Numbered from the stretch's first letter, positions 1 to 51,779 are shown. The stretch: DNA of 64,000 bases from Lethocerus indicus (GCA_019843655.1 JACDQD010000009.1:935750-999749), one strand, 5' to 3'. Numbers and translations are program-made. Notes: generated by a model not told the origin, from the letters alone.

Positions 1-445
1 TAACGACTCTTTCGTCTGTACAACTGGAAAATTGGGCTGATTATAAAACGGACGGAACTGACCATAACACGGCGGGCAGAAATCGATAGGTGATGGCGGA
101 CAGCGCCAAACGCGAGGGAGGTTTCACCGCTGTCACCCCAGTCAATCTCGGTTAAATACACCGATTGTATATTTCACCGGTCGGGACTATTCCGATCGTT
201 GAAATTGGAATAAAAAAATAAATCCAGCTCGTAAAAGTGGACGACAATTTTTTATATCGACCCGTCGGGTCAAAACTGCGCTCGGTATAATCGGCGCCGG
301 GGAGAGTCAACGCCTGGAATGGGCGAGGGAAAAAAAATCGGGATTCTAAAAATAAGTCTACGATTTTTTTCTAGAGCGCCGGCGGTTTAAAAATATCGCT
401 AAACTGGAATAATAAAAAGGTTTACGGTAGGGGGGTAGCTCGAAG

Positions 446-453
446 TGACGTCA
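446..453. promoter_or_regulatory. CRE-like octamer TGACGTCA
   Basis: A perfect palindromic cAMP-response/ATF octamer lies about 0.5 kb upstream of the probable first exon of the PRRC2 gene. A GC-box-like GGGGCGG and an ETS-like CTTCCTGG lie nearby at about 640-660. This is motif matching only. Confidence 0.35.
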
Positions 454-689
454 CCGTATCGATCTCGAGGAAGAAGAATGAACGAAACCCGTTGTAATCG
501 CCATCTTGCGATAGGTGATCGTTAACCGAGTAGATATTAATTTATTATCCCGAGTCATCCGTCCCAATTCCCGTCGAGGAGGATTAGAATTCTTCTTTCG
601 ATCGTTCACCCGTTCGAACGGACCGAAGTAAGTAATCGGGGAGGGGCGGCGCCGCTTCCTGGCGTCACTTTTGCCCATTCATGTTTTAG

Positions 690-935
690 TGTCGGCCCAG
701 CTATTTCGACCGTCGGCCCGAGGCCCGCTATTCCGCCCCAACCTCATTTTACATTTTCCATTTCCCCTTTCTGGCGTTCGCCCCGTCGTCCCAATTTTTG
801 CCGACCTCCCATTTCGGCCGTCCCCGTTTTTCCCCTCCCCCAACCCCCGTCCAACCTCCAACCTCCAACCTCCAACCTCCAACCTGACTCCTATTTTATA
901 CCAACTTCCCGGTCTATTCTCCTCCCGGCAGACAG
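690..935 (+). other. nocte: probable 5'UTR exon 1 of nocte/PRRC2
   Basis: The only strong donor upstream of the start exon is CAG|GTAAGT, with the exon ending at 935. It is followed by a pyrimidine-rich acceptor at 1085. The left boundary is not visible and is set arbitrarily. The interval includes a short CCAACCT minisatellite. Confidence 0.45.
851..886 (+). repeat. 7-bp CCAACCT minisatellite
   Basis: About five head-to-tail copies of CCAACCT lie within the presumed 5'UTR exon. Confidence 0.8.
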
Positions 936-1139
936 GTAAGTGCGCCGCTGTCAATTTTGTTTCTCCCCACTACTCTCCAGTACCTCTCTCTCTCTCTATT
1001 ATTATTATTATTATTATATAAAAAAATATATATATCTATATATATAATATGTTTTGTGACGGCTCTGTTTTTTGTCTTTTTTCAGAATATAGGTTCGTTC
1101 TTGGGGTCTGTTTAATCTAAATGGTTCCCTGTGAACAGC

Positions 1140-41201
<40,062 letters not shown>

Positions 41202-41793
41202 TAGAACTCCTCTCCCTCCCTCCCTCTCTCTCCCTCTCCCTCTCCCTCTCCCTCTCCCACCCATCCCCATCTATCTCTCTCCTTATTAGTTTGTTACAAC
41301 CTGACACCGTTGGCCGGATTATTTTTTGCCAAAAAAACTATTTTGCGTGAAGAAAATACAGTGGACAGTTGGTGGCGGAGAGCGGGCAGAGAGCTGTGTC
41401 TGTCGTCCCGTTGTCTGTTCCATCTGACTCGGATATTTTTGCGTGGATGCGATGATAATCGGCGGGGTGGTGGGGGTGGGAGGTTTATTATCTGACGCCC
41501 CTGGCGGGTTTGGAGAACGTTTTGGAGGAAGGAATTGGAGAGTTTGGGTGAAGGGGGGAGGCGTGTGCGAGCAAAGCAAAGCTGCCTGCCTCCCTCCCAA
41601 AGTTATAGCTTTCTTTGTAACAGATCGGTGAAAAAAAAGGAGGTTATGCGCAAAAAAAAGTCGCATCGCAGCAGGTGCATCGGTGATTTTGGGGCGAGTT
41701 GTCTAAATAAATCAACCGACAGAGACCAATCTCGCTTAGCCTTAGCCCCGTTTGTGTCTCTTCTCACCCGAGCCGACAATTAAGAAAGATCCG

Positions 41794-41798
<5 letters not shown>

Positions 41799-41851
<53 letters not shown>
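41799..41851. repeat. (TA)n microsatellite
   Basis: Pure TA repeat downstream of the PRRC2 gene. Confidence 0.95.
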
Positions 41852-41858
<7 letters not shown>

Positions 41859-42031
41859 TACATTTATGTGAAAGGATGTTGATTTTCTGTTTGTCTTGAC
41901 AGGCCATGTAATGATTCAATTATCGATAAATATGAACGTACAAAAGCACTTTTAAAATGTTTAATCCATTGTAGTATTTGTTACAAACTCAGACCAGTGA
42001 AATAGAATAATAGAAATAGCCGTTTATTACA

Positions 42032-42034
<3 letters not shown>

Positions 42035-42082
<48 letters not shown>
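42035..42082. repeat. (TA)n microsatellite
   Basis: Pure TA repeat in the intergenic interval. Confidence 0.95.
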
Positions 42083-42086
<4 letters not shown>

Positions 42087-43359
42087 AAAATGCACAAAAG
42101 TAGATTGTTTCAACAGAGGCGAATACATTTATGAAATTAAATACATTTATGGTGTGTATATGTATATGCATATATATGTCGGGTTTGTATATCTATGGAA
42201 CAAGTGATCGGTGATACGGTGGTTGGTGTATATGAATTGTTGCGTACAACCGGACGGTCGGTATATAAAATTGCTAGTCCGATTGGCAATATCGTTAGTT
42301 GGACGGATTGGATATGAGGCGGTGTCGGACCGAAAAATAGATCGAGGTCGATTAGTCGGTTCGAGAGAAATCAGTATTTTTTATGTGCGCCGCTATCGGT
42401 GAGAGCGGTTAGTGGACAGGAGCGCGACAGACCTCCTCACCGATGTTAGATCTGCCAACGAAATTGAAATTGAAATTTCCACCGCACCAATTATTGTGTG
42501 ACAAAAAAAAAAAATTAAACCAATCCGCAGACGACCGAATTTCTGTTCGTTCGAAGGGTTTTATCGCTACTACTACTATTATTGTCGTTATTATTATTTT
42601 TATAATATTACAATCGCGCCCGGACACCGATTATTATTATTATTGATTTATGTGCGCAACAGACATACGGACGATGACAATTATTATTATTATGATGATG
42701 TAATTAACGCTGGTGTTGCGAGACAGTCTATATATGTCGTAGGAGGAGGTTTGAAGAGGTTTGTTTTTGTGTTATATGAAGAGACCCTTCTCGTCCCTCC
42801 GTTTATATATTATAAACGACCTCTATCTTTATAAGTTTTTTTTTTATATTATCATTCTGCTCTACTTTTCTCTCTCTTTCTCTGTCTCTGTCTCTGTCTC
42901 TGTCTCCGTTCTCATCTTTGTAACATCGCGCGTCGTCCGTACGAAGGAGGACGAAGACTACGCGATGGCTACGTTGCAAAATTACGAATAAAAAAAAAAA
43001 AAAAGTGTGTATCCTTTTATCATTTTTTACTAGGAGTATACATATAAATGTAAAAAAGAAAGCTGTTGGCAGGCCGCAGGCTGCAGCCGGAGACCGTGTC
43101 CCGTTATCTAGGACGTGTCCTGTTATCGCCTCCCTGCCCTGCTGCTGTTGGCCCGCCCTGTGCCCGGCCAATAAAATTTTTTGATTATTATTCGATAGAC
43201 TATTATTATTAAAAAAAGGAAAAAGAAACTAAACTAAAAGATAAACAAACTGAATACGAGTGAAAGTGGAAAATTGTATCCCTCGAATAAATTAAAACTT
43301 TGTGTAGGCGACTATTTAATTCTGTACAGCTGATGGCTTCATTTTTTAGAAACTTTATA

Positions 43360-43396
<37 letters not shown>

Positions 43397-44064
43397 ACTT
43401 TTAATTTGTGCTTTAGTTTAATTTGTACAATTATAAATCGCAGATAACAGATAGCTCTCGGCGTAATAAAGAAAAGATGAATGAAAATGACGCGTCATTA
43501 CTACCCCGGACAAAAAAAAACAATAACGAGAAAATATTTAAAAAAAAAAAAAAGTTGCAAAAAACGAGGAACTCGGTTTATGTAAATTTTGACGCGATAG
43601 TTTTTGTGTGTGTATATTATATTAACGAATTATAAACTTTCCAATGTGGTCAGTCTTTATTTCCAGCTCAAAATATCACGCTATCTGTCTATTTGTCTAT
43701 AGATGCAATAAATTTAAGTTGATCCGGATATCGGAAATTAGTTTATTGTTTTAGTCGTAGTCAAATTGTCGCTCTTCCACCACCCCCTCTCTCCCACCCC
43801 CCTCTTCCACGCTCCCCTCACCTATTTACCAATAGGGTGAAACGAGAAATACTACCCAACTCTACCTGTAGTAAGTATTATAGTATAGAGAGGATTATAA
43901 AATAGGGATGGTGGGGGTGGGGGGGTTGGCCCCTCCGGCGGTCGATATTACAGCGAATGGAGGGGTTGGTGGGGCGCAGGCGCAGGTACTCGTGGGTGGG
44001 GGGGGGTGGTGCTAGGGTCTACTGCCCCTCGGAGGGAACCGGCCCGGACGCCCTCCAGGACAGG

Positions 44065-44231
44065 ATGGCCGAGATCGTGGAGCTGAACGTCGGGGGCGTG
44101 TTCTACACGAGCTCGAGGTCGACCCTGGCCGGCGAGGCGCCGTCGAGGCTGGCCGCCCTAATAGCCGAAGAACAGCCCCTGAGGGACGCCAAAGGGAGGA
44201 TATTCATAGACAGGGACGGAGTACTGTTCAG
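44065..44231 (+). CDS. KCTD8/12/16: KCTD8/12/16-type gene exon 1 (BTB start)
   Basis: MAEIVELNVGGVFYTSSRST to DRDGVLF, with donor TTCAG|GTAAAC. The split Arg codon joins to YVLDYLR of exon 2. The upstream in-frame ATG at 43957 would add 36 residues. Confidence 0.93.
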
Positions 44232-45008
44232 GTAAACTGGCCGAAACCAACCCCCCACCCCCACGATCGATAGTGGACGCAAAACCCGACTTTAGACAGG
44301 AGGACATATATCGCTCTCTCCTCCCCCGCCCTCTCTTTATACAGTCGGCGATAGAATATAATAAAATAATAATCTATAATATGGTGGCTGGTCTGGTCTG
44401 TCGATATCATATCGACCCCGTCTATATCCAGGTACAGAGAGACCGGTTTTCTATCGCCGACCTATCCTACGATATCGGATAGAGAGAGAGAGAGAGAGAG
44501 ACGGCGATATATACATACATACATATATACATATATATATAATGAATATATAATTTCTGCTCCGGCCCGACTTTTTATAGAACGCTCACTTCAGTCTAGA
44601 CGCGTTTTCGGGCTGACCGTTCAGAGAGTCTTGTAAATATTTACGGGGTTACGATGACGGTGTGGGGTGGTGGGGGTGGGGTGGGGGGTGGTGTTTACTC
44701 TACTCGTCCCGAAGGAGTGGAGAGAGATATTCCGCCGAAGTAATACCGTAGCATCTGATATTGTTTAAAGTGCCGGGTACAGTTGAAACTAGAAACATGT
44801 TTTTTCCCCCTTTCGGCCCTCCAATTGCAATAGTTGTTTTACATAGCCTCGGCACTTTACATAGCCGTAGCTGTAGGGGTTGGGGGTGGGGTGGGGGTGG
44901 GGGCGTGTGTACCGCGCATGTACACCCTCAGACACCATTCCCTTTCTGTCTCTTGGACCTCTCTCTGTGTTGTATTCAAATATTTCCTCTTCTGGATTTC
45001 TTGGCTGG

Positions 45009-45059
<51 letters not shown>

Positions 45060-45382
45060 AGAGGGACGATTTGATTGTATTGTATTGTGTATTAGTATAT
45101 AATAATAATAATAATAACGATAATAGACGTCAGGCGGCCAGTGCTAGTAGCTACCGCCGTCTCTTTCCGAAAATACGCGCTGGGGCTTATTTTCGGGGGG
45201 TGGGTGGGGGAGGGAGGGTAAAAATAAAAGTATATTTATATATTTTTTTAATTAATATTTATTTTACGCGGAATAAGGAAATTTAAATTTATTTACAGTC
45301 GTGTCATCTTCTTCTTTTGTCGCGTCATTTTTAACTGGGGATTATTTTCGGGGGATGTCTTATTTTCGGAAAAAGACATATA

Positions 45383-45446
<64 letters not shown>

Positions 45447-46067
45447 CGCTTGTCTTGTAGCGGTATATTATAATAATAGACGGTAGGCGGCTAGTGCTAG
45501 TAGCTACCTACTATGGAATGGGTAGTATACTATACTATACTATACTATACTATAGTATATAATACTATACTAGAGCGGCCACTGCAGGGCAGGGCAGGGC
45601 TGCCCTGCAGTCCCCGGTCGGCTGTTAAATCTCGATCGGTTTCTTTATTAGTTCCGTTAAGTAAATACCGAACTTTATAATTTTCTTAAACTAATTATAT
45701 TATATTAAAGCGATATAAATTCGAAACGCTCCTTTTCAGACCCTAAAAGACCGTAAGGTCGGTTTGCCGCGTTAATCGGCGCCAAATGTTTTCTCCTATT
45801 TTTCGATATTTTTTTCAGAGATATTTCCTTTACGTATTTTCCCTTGGGGCGTTACTCGGTCCGTCTATTGGCGGAACGGAGCTGTATATATATATATTTG
45901 GCTAAACTGGGACGTGTTTTTGTTCTCGTGTCGGTTTGGAGGTACGTGCTGGACTACCTGAGGACCAAGTGCCTGGTACTGCCGGAGGGATTCAGAGAAA
46001 GGGACCGGCTGAAGCAGGAAGCGATCTACTACGAACTGCCGGGACTGGCGGCAGCGGCGACGACGCA

Positions 46068-46127
<60 letters not shown>

Positions 46128-46686
46128 CCAGAGCGGCTACATCACGGTCGGGTACAGGGGCAGTTTCGCGTTCGGGCGGGACGGCCTGGCCGACGTCAAG
46201 TTCAGGAAGATCACTAGGATCCTGGTCTGCGGCAGGGTGACACTCTGCAGGGACGTCTTCGGCGAGGCGCTCAACGAGAGCCGGGACCCCGACCACGGAC
46301 TATCCGACAGGTATAGCACAGCCAATCAGTTGGAAAACTATTGTTAAGCGACAGGGTTGTGGAGGGGACCAGAAAGGGGGAGTATTTCGTCGCTTCGATA
46401 TATTTTCTGACACCACCACCGATATCCTTGTCTTGGCAAAGTTTTGGGGGGTAGTGTAAGTTGGGATTTAAAACTGTTGGCCGTTTTCAGGTACACGGCC
46501 CGTTTCTACTTGAAACACTCGTCGATAGAACAGGCGTTCGACCAACTTCAGGAGCAGGGCTTCCACATGACCGGCAGCTGCGGCAGCGGCACCGCCGGCA
46601 TAACGATGGGCGAGCTGAAGCCGGGCGTCGATATGGAGGAGACGCGCTGGAACCACTACAACGAGTTCGTATTCGTCAGGGACTGA
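44065..46686 (+). CDS. KCTD8/12/16: KCTD8/12/16-type BTB protein, three exons
   Basis: Family proteins are auxiliary subunits of GABA-B receptors: the BTB domain pentamerises and binds the receptor tail, and the C-terminal H1 domain tunes G-protein signalling kinetics at the membrane. Exons 44065-44231, 45942-46310 and 46491-46686 join in consistent phase to 243 codons. The BTB part reads EIVELNVGGVFYTSSRSTL, IFIDRDGVLFRYVLDYLR and LVLPEGFRERDRLKQEA. The H1 part begins SGYITVGYRGSFAFGRDG and contains RILVCGRVTLCRDVFGEALN, ESRDPD, RYTARFYLKHSSIEQAFDQL and GFHMTGSCGSGTAG, ending WNHYNEFVFVRD. Twenty glutamines separate the domains. The ATG at 44065 precedes the BTB core by two residues; a longer N-terminus is possible through an upstream G-rich stretch. 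Confidence 0.95.
45011..45056. repeat. (TA)n microsatellite
   Basis: Pure TA repeat in KCTD intron 1. Confidence 0.95.
45388..45442. repeat. (TA)n microsatellite
   Basis: Pure TA repeat in KCTD intron 1. Confidence 0.95.
45942..46310 (+). CDS. KCTD8/12/16: KCTD8/12/16-type gene exon 2 (BTB end, polyQ, H1 start)
   Basis: Acceptor GGTTTGGAG, donor CGACAG|GTATAG. It encodes the end of the BTB domain, the 20-Gln tract (46066-46125, CAG with one CAA), and the first half of the H1 domain through ESRDPDHGLSD. Confidence 0.94.
46066..46125 (+). repeat. coding CAG repeat (20 Gln)
   Basis: CAG CAA followed by 18 uninterrupted CAG codons between the BTB and H1 domains. Confidence 0.97.
46491..46686 (+). 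CDS. KCTD8/12/16: KCTD8/12/16-type gene exon 3 (H1 end, stop)
   Basis: Acceptor GCCGTTTTCAG. It reads YTARFYLKHSSIEQAFDQLQ to HYNEFVFVRD and TGA at 46684, matching the family C-terminus WSSYTEYVF. Confidence 0.95.
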
Positions 46687-48361
46687 CGGGCCGGCCCCGC
46701 CCGGGGGGACCCCCGTCACAAATTTAGATCTAGTCTAGCTATCCCGAAATGATAACGGAGGAGGTGGGCCAACCCCCCCAACCACCCCCCAACCACCCCC
46801 CAACCCCCGTCCGCCTTTAATCCGAGTGTCGTCGGGCGTGAACAGTTATAGACTCGGGTCATTTCAGTTTTCATTTCCATTTTTCTTACACACACACACA
46901 CATATATATATATATATCTGGTGGAAATATCTGGAGGAGGGTTGACAGACGGTTGGGTCTCATTTCAATTAACGAAGGGGGGGAATGACGGATTGGGGCT
47001 ACTGTATGGTGTATGTATGTACGGGGCGGATATGCCACAAATATGTTAAATATGGAGATATAGCGGGGTGGGTTCGGTCCGGCCCCGCCAAACTGTGTTG
47101 TGTCTTGTCTTGTAATTGTAGTTCTAGTTCTAGTTGTAGCTGTAGCTGTAGCGCTGTAGCTGTAGCTGTTCGGTATTCTGCAGACGACCCGACCACCCCA
47201 CCCCCCCCATCAACCCCCAGACCCCTGTCTCCCCTACCTGTCTACACCTGTATACTATTTTTAATAGTCGTGCGCCCCTCCCCCCCCCCATACCGACTCA
47301 GGACCTGTCTATATTCCCTTAACCTTTATCGTATACAGATAGATTTACGGCGCACACTGTGAAACAATACATGCCCGTTTAGTTGAGTGAGTGAGTGAGT
47401 GTAATTCCAATGTTGGTGTGTGAAATAAAATTGAGATGGTGTAGTAATAAAAATGGAGTAATAAAATGAAAGGCGGGTTGAAGCGTGCGGGGCAGTGTCT
47501 CTCTCTCTCTCTCTCTCTCTCTCCCTTTCTCTGTCTCTGTCTCTGTCTCTGTCTCTGTCTCTGTCGGTGTCCATCTCTAGGCACGTCTGGTCCGAGAGTT
47601 GAGACAACCAACTGGTCTCGGATAATTATATTCATTATTTCTGAAATAACGGCACTATTGTGTATATCAATCATATCAAAACTTGTACTCCGATAAATTA
47701 TTAACGATATTATTATATCTTACGTATACACTTGTACATCTGTATGTATATATATACATATATACATACATTCATACATAATTGTACATTAATGTAATTG
47801 TTCTATATAACAATAATAATAATAATAATAATAATACAGTTTAATTATATTACTTACTTTCTCCACCCTCTTAACCATATATCGACTATATTGTCTATTG
47901 TATATGCTACACGTCAATTATATATGTTTGTGCGCCACTGTAATAAATATGAAATTTTCGATTACTCCGTTTTTCTCATAAAAAAGTCGTTTCGATCAAT
48001 AGTGACAAGTGGAAAGTGAGGACACTTACGAGTTGTATCTTTCGGATTTTAGGGATTTCGCTTATGTTTGGGAGAAAAAGTTAAAGGAGGAGTTGGGAGT
48101 TTTGAAAGATTACCGCGCGGAATTTCTTATAATTGTGGTGAGATTTTTTTTTGGATGACTCTGAAGGAATTTTTAGGCGTTGATTGAGATCGCGTTGTTT
48201 CGGCGTTTTTTCCGGTATAGTATAACCTGGGAACAGAAGGCGCTCGGCGTATTGCGGGAGAGTATAGCGTATAGAAACGAAATGCGTTGGACGAATTGCC
48301 GGACACAGTATAACGGAATTTACACGAAAATGTTCGGCGATCGATCCCATATTCCCAGCCG
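46687..48361 (+). other. KCTD 3'UTR and flank, no gene recognised
   Basis: C-rich stretch 46770-46810, TAGTTC/TAGCTG simple runs near 47116-47170, CT/CTGTCT runs at 47500-47565, a possible AATAAA at 47424-47429, and an AAT run near 47815. Some open stretches, none with family similarity. Confidence 0.55.
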
Positions 48362-49890
48362 CAAGTGTACCAACGTTGACTTGTTGGTCAACAGCGGGTT
48401 GAAAATCAAAAAATTTTTGTTTACGGAATATTTTCGTCGATCGATCCAATAATCGGGGCACATTTTTGAAATTTCGAAAATTTTCGATTTTTCAGCTCTC
48501 CTTTCAGGGGCAAGTGTAACTCAGTTTCGTACACTTGTTGACCGAATATTGGCAAAATCGGGGCACATTTTTGAAATTTCGAAAATTTTCGATTTTTCAG
48601 CTCTCCTTTCAGTGGCAAGTGTAACTCAGTTTCGTACACTTGTTGACCGAATATTGGCAAAATCGGGGCACATTTTTGAAATTTCGAAAATTTTCGATTT
48701 TTCAGCTCTCCTTTCAGGGGCAAGTGTAACTCAGTTTCGTACACTTGTTGACCGAATATTGGCAAAATCGGGGCACATTTTTGAAATTTCGAAAATTTTC
48801 GATTTTTCAGCTCTCCTTTCAGGGGCAAGTGTAACTCACTTTTGTACACTTGTGGGCCGAATATGGGCAAAATCGGGGCACATTTTTGAAATTTCGAAAA
48901 TTTTCGATTTTTCAGCTCTCCTTTCAGGGGCAAGTGTAACTCAGTTTCGTACACTTGTTGACCGAATATGGGCAAAATCGGGGCACATTTTTGAAATTTC
49001 GAAAATTTTCGATTTTTCAGCTCTCCTTTCAGGGGCAAGTGTAACTCACTTTTGTACACTTGTGGACCGAATATGGGCAAAATCGGCACATTTTTGAAAT
49101 TTCGAAAATTTTCGATTTTTCAGCTCCTTTAGGGGCAAGTGTAACTCACTTTTGTACACTTGTGGACCGAATATGGGCAAAATCGGGGCACATTTTTGAA
49201 ATTTCGAAAATTTTCGATTTTTCAGCTCTCCTTTTAGGGGCAAGTGTAACTCACTTTTGTACACTTGTGGACCGAATATTGGCAAAATCGGGGCACATTT
49301 TTGAAATTTCGAAAATTTTCGATTTTTCAGCTCTCCTTTCAGGGGCAAGTGTAACTCACTTTTGTACACTTGTGGACCGAATATTGGCAAAATCGGGGCA
49401 CATTTTTGAAATTTCGAAAATTTTCGATTTTTCAGCTCTCCTTTCAGGGCAAGTGTAACTCACTTTTGTACACTTGTGGACCGAATATGGCAAAATCATT
49501 TTGCGAAAATTTTCGATTTTTCAGCTCTCCTTTCAGGGGCAAGTGTAACTCACTTTTGTACACTTGTGGACCGAATATGGGCAAAATCGGGGCACATTTT
49601 GAAATTTCGAAAATTTTCGATTTTCAGCTCCTTTAGGGGCAAGTGTAACTCACTTTTGTACACTTGTGACCGAATATGGGCAAAATCGGGGCACATTTTT
49701 TTTCGAAAATTTTCGATTTTTCAGCTCTCCTTTCAGGGCAAGTGTAACTCACTTTTTACACTTGTAATATGGGCAAAATCCGTTTTAAAATTTTCGTCCT
49801 CACTTTTTAGGCGCATTTTTGTTTCGAAAATTTTCGATTTTTCAGCTCTCCTTCAGGGCAAGTGTAACTCACTTTTGTAACTTGTACAAA
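48362..49890 (+). repeat. 105-bp tandem array, first block
   Basis: About 13-14 direct copies with period exactly 105 in the regular part: CGGGGCACATTTTTGAAATT, CGAAAATTTTCG, TTTCAGCTCTCCTTTC, AGGGGCAAGTGTAACTCA and TTTTGTACACTTG. Copies decay at both edges by deletions; a very diverged copy begins near 48362. The period is a multiple of three, producing repeat ORFs on both strands. Confidence 0.97.
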
Positions 49891-49899
49891 TTTTCGAAT

Positions 49900-50800
49900 C
49901 TTTGGGCCTAAAACCGCATTTTTGTCAATTTTGATTAAAAGCTCATTTTAAGGCTAAAAATGGCTATTTATAGGCTAAAATGACCTTTTGGGGCTAATTA
50001 TGTCCTTTTTGGCGTTAAAATTGGCATTGTAGGGGGGTAAAAATGGCATTTTTGGTGTTAAAAATGGCCTTATTCGGGCTAAAAATAGCCTTTTTGGAAC
50101 TAGAAACTGCAATTTTGGGGTAAAAAATGGCATTTTTGGGATAAAAAAATGGCTTTTTGGGGATAAAAAAGGCATTTTTGGGGTTAAAAATGGTATTTTT
50201 GGGGTTAAAAATGGCCTTATTCGGGCTAAAAATAGCCTTTTTTTTGTGTTAAAATTTGCATTTTATGCGGGTAATATTAGGATTTTCGGAGCTCAAAATG
50301 GCATCTTTGGGCCTAAAAACCGCATTTTTGTGTCGATTTTTGGATTAAAAAGGCTCATTTTAAGGCTAAAAATGGCTATTTATAGGTTAAAAATGACCTT
50401 TTTGGGGCTAAAAATGTCCTTTTTGGCGTTAAAATTGGCATTTTAGGGGGGTGACAAATGGCATTTTTTGGGTTAAGAATGGCATTTTTAGGGTTAAAAA
50501 TGGCATTTTTATGGTTGAAGATGGCATTTTTTGGGTTAAAAGTGGGATTTAGAGGATAAAAATGGAATTTTTTGGTCTAAAAATGCCATTATTGGGGGTA
50601 AAAATGGCATTTTTGGTGTTAAAAATGGCCTTATTCGGGCTGAAAATAGCCTTTTTGGAACTAGAAATTGCAATTTTGGGGTAAAAAAAAATGACATTTT
50701 TGGGCTAAAAAATGGCATTTTTGCGTTTAAAAATGGCATTTTTGCGGTTAAAAATGGCTTTTTGGGGATACAAAAAGGCATTTTTGGGGTTAAAATGCCA
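49900..50800 (+). repeat. 21-bp minisatellite, first block
   Basis: Irregular copies of a 21-bp unit of the form AAAAATGGCATTTTTGGGGTT, with palindromic core AAAAATGSCATTTTT. Sequence is degenerate and interrupted. Confidence 0.92.
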
Positions 50801-50875
50801 CCACTCACCGGCTACACTCGACTGCCCGGTGTTTTGTAAAACATTTAATACATCGAACGCTATATATCGCATCGA

Positions 50876-50916
50876 AGATGCAGATTGTACGTTGACGGCT
50901 TTATTGTACTTGAGGT
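50876..50916 (+). CDS. possible short exon of an unrecognised gene
   Basis: Open reading DADCTLTALLYL ends at TTGAG|GTAATG with two bases left over, which is the phase needed by the candidate exon at 51570. Possible acceptors are GAAG or GCAG just upstream. Weak evidence; no family recognised. Confidence 0.25.
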
Positions 50917-51569
50917 AATGTCGGCAGTATTCTCGGTACTTACTTTATTACGCGTAGGCCGCTATTTTAGAGCGCGCTCCGACGGTTAGGGGGGTTCGTA
51001 AATATTTTATTTTCCCACTTTCCTTATCTCAATACAATTCGATCCCCGACGAGTCGTAAAACTGGTTCCCGAAAACGTCTCGGAACGACACGACGATTCT
51101 CAGATTTGACAGTCGACCGCAGGTTCAATTTCGTAGATCTAGAATTTCCGTAGGTTCGAATACCCGGCGTATGTGGCGCTCTGCAAACTGTGAGAAATAA
51201 AAAACATCGAGGAACCGCTCGTCATCGTCTAGAGTGCTAGTTGTCGCTGAATACGTGTGGCGATCGGGAGTGGCAGCCCGCGCGTTTAACTCAATCCTGG
51301 CCGACATCGCTGCCTTTCGGGAGGCTGAACACAATAACACAACTTGTCATTATTATGACAATAATGTTATACGCTATTGCGTGCAACTCGAACTCGGTTG
51401 GTCAATCAAAATCTGTTCTATCTAATAATGTAGCTTTTTTGGGTCTCCGGTAATAAAATGACCTCTAAAATTAACGGCCTCCGCGTAATACTCGAGTATT
51501 CTTTCGTCTATTCGGTCCTATCGAACTTATAAATATATGTATAATTGATCCGCTCTGAATCTGTTTCAG

Positions 51570-51667
51570 ACGGCCGGATCTGGAGGCGATGATTTTGGGC
51601 GAGTCCGCACTCTGCCACGAACTTTTCCCACACAAGGCCGATATCACGATGGAAGTCATTATGAAAC

Positions 51668-51669
<2 letters not shown>
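51570..51669 (+). CDS. candidate internal exon of an unrecognised gene
   Basis: Acceptor TCTGTTTCAG and donor AAACAG|GTATAT flank 100 bases with a clean open frame, RPDLEAMILGESALCHELFP, then HKADITMEVIMKQ, with balanced codon use unlike the surrounding repeats. The following intron would contain the 120-bp array. I do not recognise the protein. Confidence 0.5.

Positions 51670-51670
<1 letters not shown>

Positions 51671-51724
<54 letters not shown>
51671..51724. repeat. (TA)n microsatellite
   Basis: Pure TA repeat immediately after the candidate exon donor. Confidence 0.95.
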
Positions 51725-51727
<3 letters not shown>

Positions 51728-51779
51728 GGTCGACGACTGAGTAATTGCGGAATTCACCGACAAGTGGCGTTGTACATAT

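Larger units (their letters stand above)
41202..44064 (+). other. PRRC2 3'UTR and intergenic interval
   Basis: A CT-rich run (41207-41260) follows the stop. A possible AATAAA lies at 41706-41711. TA tracts are at 41799-41851 and 42035-42082, a CTCTGT run at 42866-42905, and an ATT run at 43361-43394. No ORF with gene-like features until the KCTD exon. Confidence 0.55.
44232..45941 (+). other. KCTD intron 1, simple repeats and palindrome
   Basis: Holds GT-interrupted G runs (44664-44692; 44878-44906), TA tracts (45011-45056; 45388-45442), two related segments with TATTTTCGGGGG (45185-45215; 45340-45370), an ACTAT pentamer run (about 45528-45558) and a CTGCAGGGCAG palindrome (45582-45611). Confidence 0.65.

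Noticed and set aside
48421..49089. 222-residue minus-strand ORF with 35-residue repeats
   Set aside because: Period 105 is a multiple of three, so both strands stay open; composition is that of the AT-rich satellite and there is no splice or start context.
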